Positions 39,345 to 43,668 of a stretch of DNA of 43,668 bases are shown here, in pieces. The DNA is from Paenibacillus cremeus (lineage in GTDB: Bacteria; Bacillota; Bacilli; Paenibacillales; NBRC-103111), in assembly GCF_007786445.1 (NCBI RefSeq), contig NZ_VNJI01000042.1, positions 23,288 to 66,955 of the forward strand, given 5' to 3'. A program made the position numbers and the translations under genes. Every line of letters starts with the position of its first letter. The first letter of the stretch is position 1. The notes below the pieces were generated by a model. That model did no database searches. It had not been told where the DNA came from and saw nothing but the letters and a program-made list of their open reading frames with translations.

Positions 39345-39870
39345 AATGATATAAAGTTCTTGTCAATTTCGGGAATGTTATAAAGTTCTTGTCATTTGTT
39401 TTTGACAAGAACTTTATAACATAAAACAAAAAAGCCGCGTTTTAGGGACTGTTGACAAACGTATCAATTTTATTTTCCGCGGCAATTAATGATATAAAAT
39501 TCTTGTCACCCGACATTTCCCATGACCCCTATTGTTTTAGAGCATCCGTTTCACTTCAAACTGCAGGATCATCGATTCTGCAAGTGAAAACACTGGTGAC
39601 CGGGGACCGTGGAGCTCGATTTCGATCCCGGGATGGTAAGTCTGGAATCCATACTTGAGCTGTTTTGGGACTCCGTTCTTCCTAATGATTTATTGAAGGA
39701 AGTTGGTCGGATTAAGCTTTTCGGCATAAGTCTCGTCATAACGATGTTATGTAACCATCGTCAGGAATCAGGAATGTGATAAAGTTCTTGTCATTGAAAT
39801 TTGACAAAAACTTTATCCCATAAAACCAAAAAGCCGCGATGTAGGGACTGTTGACAAACGTATCAATTTA
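39345..39870. repeat. IS1182-associated repeats with a 19-bp perfect hairpin
   Basis: TGTTATAAAGTTCTTGTCA (39376-39394) is exactly complementary to 39403-39421. The unit continues AAAAAGCCGCG and TAGGGACTGTTGACAAACG, and is repeated with changes at 39780-39868. Related pieces of TAAAGTTCTTGTCA occur at 39347, 39490 and 20265. The region looks like nested ends of IS1182-family elements. Confidence 0.6.
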
Positions 39871-39885
39871 ATAGGTTTTTTGGAG

Positions 39886-39920
39886 GGCCGTGTAGAATTT
39901 ATCTCTATACGGTCTTTTTT
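39886..39920 (+). terminator. Terminator shielding the IS1182 transposase start
   Basis: GGCCGTGTAGA pairs with TCTATACGGTC and is followed by TTTTTT, just upstream of the transposase ribosome-binding site. Confidence 0.75.
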
Positions 39921-39938
39921 ACTTTGGAGGGTAATCCT

Positions 39939-40277
39939 ATGATGGGTGTAGATGGAGCCAAACAAAACCAATTGATGTATATAAGCCTAGATGACCTCGT
40001 GCCTCAAGACCACTTATTGCGTGCTATTCGGAAAAAACTGGACTTTACTTTTATTTATGAAAAAGTGCAGCATCTCTACTCTCCTTTTGGGCGGAGATCA
40101 ATTGACCCGGTTCTACTCATGAAGATGTTACTCATTGGATACTTGTTCGGAATCCCTTCAGAAAGAAAATTAGAGCAAGAAATCACTGTAAATTTAGCTT
40201 ATCGTTGGTTTTTAGGTTTAGATCTGGGTGAAGCTGTGCCTGACCACTCCACGTTAAGTCAGAACCGTCGCACATAA
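39939..40277 (+). pseudogene. IS1182-family transposase, N-terminal remnant
   Basis: ATG 39939 follows GGAGGGTAATCCT. The frame reads Y-I-S-L-D-D-L-V-P-Q-D-H-L-L-R-A-I and S-P-F-G-R-R-S-I-D-P-V-L-L-M-K-M, then L-A-Y-R-W-F-L-G-L. It reaches P-D-H-S-T-L-S-Q-N-R-R and breaks at about 40267. This is roughly the first quarter of the enzyme; the DDE catalytic core is missing. Confidence 0.85.
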
Positions 40278-40439
40278 ACCAAACAAAGTGGTTGCCAGTA
40301 TTTCTATCCACGTTAGCCGCCTAGGGATTAAGAAGCAAGCAATATAGAATACAATAATTGAAACAATTAAAAATACCATAACTCCCTCCGACAAACGAAT
40401 AATTATTATATTATTCCCTCTGGCATCGGTTTCAATCAT
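40267..40439 (-). pseudogene. Truncated small membrane protein (CBO0543-like)
   Basis: ATG 40439 opens a frame with a hydrophobic helix (V-M-V-F-L-I-V-S-I-I-V-F-Y-I-A) followed by F-L-I-P-R-R-L-T-W-I-E-I-L-A-T. This resembles the start of CBO0543-type Bacillales membrane proteins. It ends at the IS1182 junction, so the C-terminal helices are lost. Confidence 0.45.
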
Positions 40440-41200
40440 AAAAGCCCTTTTCGTTAGAGGTCGAGCTTATCATCTCGATTTTCTGTCGTTTTCCGCGCCG
40501 GATTTTTCTCGTTCATTTATTTAATATGAGCCAAGCTCTGAACGCCGATCTTATTACTGACAGCACGAACGCCTCGGACATTGCCACTATGTTCAGTGCT
40601 ATGTTGATTTTTCGCCAGCTCGGCGACGTGCCCCACTCCGAATCGCCAGTGCGTGCAACCGAGGCAGCCATTGCCTTCATCACTTTTAGCATTGATCGAA
40701 TATTCCTTGTATGCCATAAGAGAATGAATATTAAGTGGAAAATGTTGCAAAATAGGGTTGATGCTGAGTGAACTGACGGATTCTAAAACAGCAAACTGGG
40801 TTCGTCAACAAATTGAACAGATACGAGTTGATGTTGGCTTTGTAGCGACAAAAATCAGTCAGTCCTGCAACTCTTTATTATCTATGATCGCGCGTCAACC
40901 TTTTAGAAACCCTTCCGATCATAAGCTGTTGGCTGAAACGCAACTCTCATACCCTCCCCATGAGCTCGCAATGGTAGGCATTATTAGAAGGCAAATCATT
41001 GTATACATACAAGCACGCAGTGACGATAGAATGAGCAAAAAAAGTATCCGGAGCTCCTGCATTTGACACCGTGAATATTTTGGAAAATATTGATTTTAAG
41101 GAGACCGTGAAATAACGGATATAGGGCCAAATGAAGAATAAACCAAGTCGTTTTTTTAAAGCCAATGCAATCACGAATAAGTACAATCGAGGTGACACTC
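40440..41200. other. Region without a supported gene
   Basis: Opposing open frames at 40517-40771, and a plus frame at 40758-41066, show no recognisable motifs and no good ribosome-binding sites. The stretch is probably decayed sequence between insertion-sequence fragments. Confidence 0.3.
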
Positions 41201-41450
41201 TTGATTATTCCTGTTCCCCGTAAATCATTCCAGGTAGCACACGAGAAGATTAAGGGTGCGGCTGTGTTTCATCCTAAATATCAGCCTGAGACCACTAACC
41301 CCAAGGTCAAACGTCGTTATCTACTCCACCGTTTATGGAGCTCCGATCTCCCTGTTATGACAGCCTTCCTTATGAATCCAAGTGCTGCGGATGAATTGGT
41401 TGGTGATGATACCGTTGATTATATTGTGCGGTACGCTAAACATAATGGAG
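41201..41450 (+). pseudogene. DUF1643-family gene, N-terminal half
   Basis: TTG 41201 follows GAGGTGACACTC. The frame contains K-R-R-Y-L-L-H-R-L-W and F-L-M-N-P-S-A-A-D-E-L-V-G-D-D-T-V. This is the hallmark M-x-N-P-S-x-A-D region of DUF1643 proteins, small enzyme-like proteins of unknown role. The frame then runs into an antisense IS3 fragment at about 41450. Confidence 0.65.
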
Positions 41451-41545
41451 GTGTATTGGAAGCCACGGTCGCTGTTCAGCAGAAGGCTGCTTCCTGGAGC
41501 TGCCTGCATGGCCCGTTTCACAGTGGGATGGGGAACCGTAATTTA
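41450..41545 (-). pseudogene. IS3-family transposase OrfB fragment
   Basis: The minus strand reads V-K-R-A-M-Q-A-A-P-G-S-S-L-L-L-N-S-D-R-G and then F-Q-Y-T-S. This is the DDE region around the second Asp (usually H-S-D-R-G-x-Q-Y-T-S), here with His replaced by Asn. Nothing else of the transposase is next to it. Confidence 0.75.
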
Positions 41546-41577
41546 TCTCAAAATCCCCATTAATTATTAACTAGACA

Positions 41578-41600
41578 GACAGAGGCGATATGCCTCTGTC
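41578..41600. terminator. Short hairpin
   Basis: GACAGAGGC and GCCTCTGTC are perfect arms around 5 nt. There is no T-tract, and its role is uncertain. Confidence 0.3.
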
Positions 41601-42032
41601 CATCAATTTGCCCACCGATGACACTTTCTAGCAGGCGCTTATGGGATCATAAAAGCTTGTATCACCGTTGTTAAGGACTGACGAGCAAAAGAGCCGCTAC
41701 AGGCTCGATCATCTCCCCCTTGTTAGGGACAACCTAACATTTGAATGTGCAGAGTTCAACAGTCGCGGTCCCTATTGCGAGATCTCAAAGCGCCTATGTT
41801 TGTCTCGCCTTACATCCCACCGGAGACAAAATAATCAAATCAATTCTTCTACCTGAGGTTGTTGTTATCCATCATTTTGTACTGCATCAATAATTGTATC
41901 AATAATTAGTGCTAATACCATCGGTTATTCTGTATTACCAGGGTATACCAGTTAGGAGGTGACATTTCCTTTTCGATGTTGAGATGATTTTCTTCAAAGC
42001 ATATAAACTGAGAACAAAATAGGTTTCCTGGG
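41601..42032. other. Region without a supported gene
   Basis: The stretch has an open plus frame at 41668-41856 without recognisable content, and an unused AGGAGGTGA at about 41955. It is likely decayed mobile-element sequence. Confidence 0.25.
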
Positions 42033-42330
42033 TTGATGAAAATGATCACTGCGGGAAGGAAAACTAGTAAAATTTCAACTTATGATAGTGCTGATGGGAT
42101 TGAGTATGATGATAGTGGATCAATGAAATATCATCCGGATTTATCCATATCACGGTGTTCCTTTTACAGAGGAAGAACTCGAATACCATGGTTATTACTG
42201 GGATTATGACCATAATAGGACTTTAACCTTTGCATTGGGGAGAACGCAGCAAGCTTGCAGAAAATCGAATTTTCAGTTTAAGACAACAAGGTCGATATGA
42301 GTATTATAAAAACGTTTTGCACTATATTTA
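42033..42330 (+). pseudogene. Frameshifted small gene of unknown function
   Basis: Three successive frames give a continuous-looking protein: I-S-T-Y-D-S-A-D-G-I-E-Y-D-D-S-G, then V-P-F-T-E-E-E-L-E-Y-H-G-Y-Y-W-D-Y-D, then L-R-Q-Q-G-R-Y-E-Y-Y-K-N. The pattern of an E-E-E-L-E-Y helix, an L-A-L-G-R-T-like helix and a basic tail suggests a small helix-turn-helix protein. Shifts fall near 42125 and 42250. Confidence 0.4.
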
Positions 42331-42425
42331 AAAAATTTGAATTAACTATTTTGTACTCATAGTATCGCTTTAAAAAAAGGCATCCGAATGACTCAAACTA
42401 TTTCTATCAAAAACCGTGTCTAAAA

Positions 42426-42461
42426 TTCTACTTACAAAAGAATTTCTACTTACAAAAGAAT
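42426..42461. repeat. Two perfect tandem copies of an 18-bp unit
   Basis: TTCTACTTACAAAAGAAT is repeated twice without a spacer in a non-coding stretch. Confidence 0.7.
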
Positions 42462-42560
42462 TATATAAACCTTCACTTTAAGGTTACTATGGTAGCCTTT
42501 AGCCTTATTAAAGCGATAAATGGATCAATACGCATGGAAAGCGAAATTGATATAGAGTAT

Positions 42561-42599
42561 GAGAAAATCCCGCCAAGTTACTACACGGCGGGATTCTCT
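42561..42599. terminator. Terminator downstream of the DUF3892 gene
   Basis: AAATCCCGCC and GGCGGGATT pair around a 12-nt loop with T-rich flanks on both strands, 22 bp after the stop. Confidence 0.75.
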
Positions 42600-42620
42600 T
42601 TAATGCTTGCAATAAAAAAA

Positions 42621-42950
42621 CTAAAAAATGGGAAGATTATCCAAATTATTCCCATCAAATCCGTCCGGTTCACTACGAAGGATATCGCGTCCATATTTGT
42701 GGAAGACATCCACATGCGCCAATTTTCCACTTTTTGCTTCGTTTAACGCTGTCACATAATCGAGTTCTCTACCGGATTCCGTTTTAATCGCAATAATGTC
42801 ACCGTCTTCATTCTTTCGAACCGCTACGATTTGTTCTTTACCTCCTTCCGTTTTAATTTCTAGAGCTGCTCTTTGTTGTCCTTCTTGGCGGTATTGGTTA
42901 TAGATTTCTTCGAAGTTAGCGTTGTCACTACTAGGATAATTATTTGGCAT
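42621..42950 (-). CDS. DUF3892-domain protein
   Basis: This 109-residue protein starts M-P-N-N-Y-P-S-S-D-N (ATG 42950, GGAGGT about 9 bp upstream); the longer open frame above it is not coding-like. After a charged helix (I-Y-N-Q-Y-R-Q-E-G-Q) comes the DUF3892 domain: I-V-A-V-R-K-N-E-D-G-D-I-I-A-I, then A-L-N-E-A-K-S-G-K-L-A-H-V-D-V-F. Its function is unknown; such small proteins are frequent in spore formers. It is monocistronic, with its own terminator. Confidence 0.85.
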   Translation of the reverse strand: MPNNYPSSDNANFEEIYNQYRQEGQQRAALEIKTEGGKEQIVAVRKNEDGDIIAIKTESGRELDYVTALNEAKSGKLAHVDVFHKYGRDILRSEPDGFDGNNLDNLPIF

Positions 42951-43085
42951 ATATGCGCACCTCCAAGGTGTAGGATTCCCTGTCAGTTGAATACGCATAC
43001 ACAATCTCACACAAAATGTGGGTGGTATCACGCTGAAAAAATTAAATGAGGTTAGACCTCTAAGATACATAAATAATATAGACTT

Positions 43086-43127
43086 AAAAAGCCCGATCCT
43101 GTGTGTGAACACGCATCCGGGCTTTTT
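43086..43127 (-). terminator. Terminator, probably of the rightmost transporter gene
   Basis: AAAAAGCCCG and CGGGCTTTTT are perfect 10-bp arms with a structured 22-nt interior. It lies 130 bp past the stop of the transporter gene. Confidence 0.75.
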
Positions 43128-43256
43128 CGCAACTCATATTGTCATATTTGTGGTGAATTCAATGCTTCTACTAGCTTTGAACGGTTAATACTGAACTAAG
43201 GCTGCGGCAAAGGATATGCTTTTTTAAACTTTCTTTACAGATGGCTTGATTGCATG

Positions 43257-43668
43257 CTAATGGATCCATGTTATGATCAGCAAGCCTATGATGGCTACAA
43301 CGGTTAAGTGAATTCCGTTGGCCCGGAACCCAGCCTCAATTCCTGTAGCAACTCCGGAGAGTCGGCTTACAAGCATATTTAACGGATTGACCGGGCTTAA
43401 TACAGACGAGATCGACCACCCTAGCATAAGCAACACGGCAAGCACGTGATTTGTCGTACCAAGCTCGTGGGCGTTCATTTGAGTGACTAATGCGGTCACG
43501 ATCACCATTGGATGAATGCCTACGAACGTGACGGCTATGATAATAAACACTACGCTAATGGCAAAAAGTAAAAATGACTGATGAGCCAGGCCTTCAAGAA
43601 CCCATTTGATCCCGTTACCAAGGCTCGTCCCCTGCATGGAGAATCCCATTAGTCCTGCACTCGTAAAC
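43257..43668 (-). CDS. Multi-pass transporter-like membrane protein, N-terminus outside window
   Basis: The visible 136 codons are open to the right edge and form the C-terminal four helices. Examples are L-L-F-A-I-S-V-V-F-I-I-I-A-V-T-F, P-M-V-I-V-T-A-L-V-T-Q and L-T-V-V-A-I-I-G-L-L-I-I-T. A polar H-P-M-V and an S-P-V-N-P-L-N motif lie between helices. These re-entrant-loop-like motifs resemble ion-transporter superfamily permeases. The substrate and exact family cannot be told from this part. Confidence 0.6.
   Translation of the reverse strand, partial: FTSAGLMGFSMQGTSLGNGIKWVLEGLAHQSFLLFAISVVFIIIAVTFVGIHPMVIVTALVTQMNAHELGTTNHVLAVLLMLGWSISSVLSPVNPLNMLVSRLSGVATGIEAGFRANGIHLTVVAIIGLLIITWIH

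Noticed and set aside
39376..39421. Perfect inverted repeat considered as a CRISPR-like repeat
   Set aside because: The copies are few, irregularly spaced and tied to insertion-sequence ends; there are no spacers and no cas genes.
40517..40771. Two opposing open frames of about 80 codons
   Set aside because: Neither has a convincing start signal or recognisable sequence, and they overlap each other completely.
42489..42746. 85-codon plus frame overlapping the DUF3892 terminator
   Set aside because: It overlaps a clear DUF3892 gene and its terminator and has no family similarity.

Overview
The window looks like an accessory stretch of an endospore-forming Bacillales chromosome, most likely Paenibacillaceae. 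It carries a GerA-type germinant receptor operon (gerKA-gerKC-gerKB), a Spo0E-like Spo0A phosphatase, an HD-GYP protein, a WGxxGxxG-tailed surface protein, a stand-alone ribosomal protein L36 gene, strong AGGAGG ribosome-binding sites and many T-tailed terminators. No rRNA, tRNA or CRISPR array was seen.

Layout. 1-2.0 kb and 11.25-13.3 kb hold two diverged copies of one segment (DUF421 membrane protein, broken msrB, intact msrA, IS3 remnant). 2-11 kb holds small hypothetical genes, a two-module membrane protein, rpmJ, an inactivated msrAB fusion and a truncated integrase. 13.3-16 kb is a mobile-element patch with a full-length IS110-family transposase. 16-19.8 kb is the ger operon. 20.3-21.2 kb is a wrecked alpha-glucosidase gene interrupted by a hairpin-rich insert. 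21.5-37.3 kb is a redox and electrophile-stress region: two Crp/Fnr paralogues, a thioredoxin-like protein, an epimerase-peroxiredoxin fusion, two nitroreductases, a GC-rich quinone oxidoreductase, thioredoxin and thioredoxin reductase, an MFS exporter, a stand-alone peroxiredoxin and an azoreductase. 37.3-39.3 kb holds spo0E-like, HD-GYP and lysR genes. 39.3-42.5 kb is an insertion-sequence graveyard (IS1182, IS3). The right end has a DUF3892 gene and part of a membrane transporter.

Main result. A 16-bp palindrome of Crp/Fnr type (TGTAA-N6-TTACA) recurs at four places in the redox region: once upstream of the quinone oxidoreductase, and in three homologous intergenic cassettes. Each palindrome next to a leftward gene is centred 32-33 bp from the centre of a TATAAT box, the geometry of a class II Crp/Fnr-activated promoter. 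Two cassettes carry two operators exactly 57 bp apart and probably serve divergent transcripts. The third has lost the 57 bp and keeps one hybrid site. The cassettes have a redox gene on one side (peroxiredoxin, azoreductase, decayed msrB). On the other side lie the epimerase-peroxiredoxin fusion plus crp pair or decayed pieces of it. I infer an ancestral divergent redox module, copied several times and partly decayed, probably controlled by the Crp/Fnr protein it encodes. Many fragments in the window (peroxiredoxin, MFS, msrB, quinone oxidoreductase, epimerase, Crp start) are broken copies of genes that are intact elsewhere in the same window.
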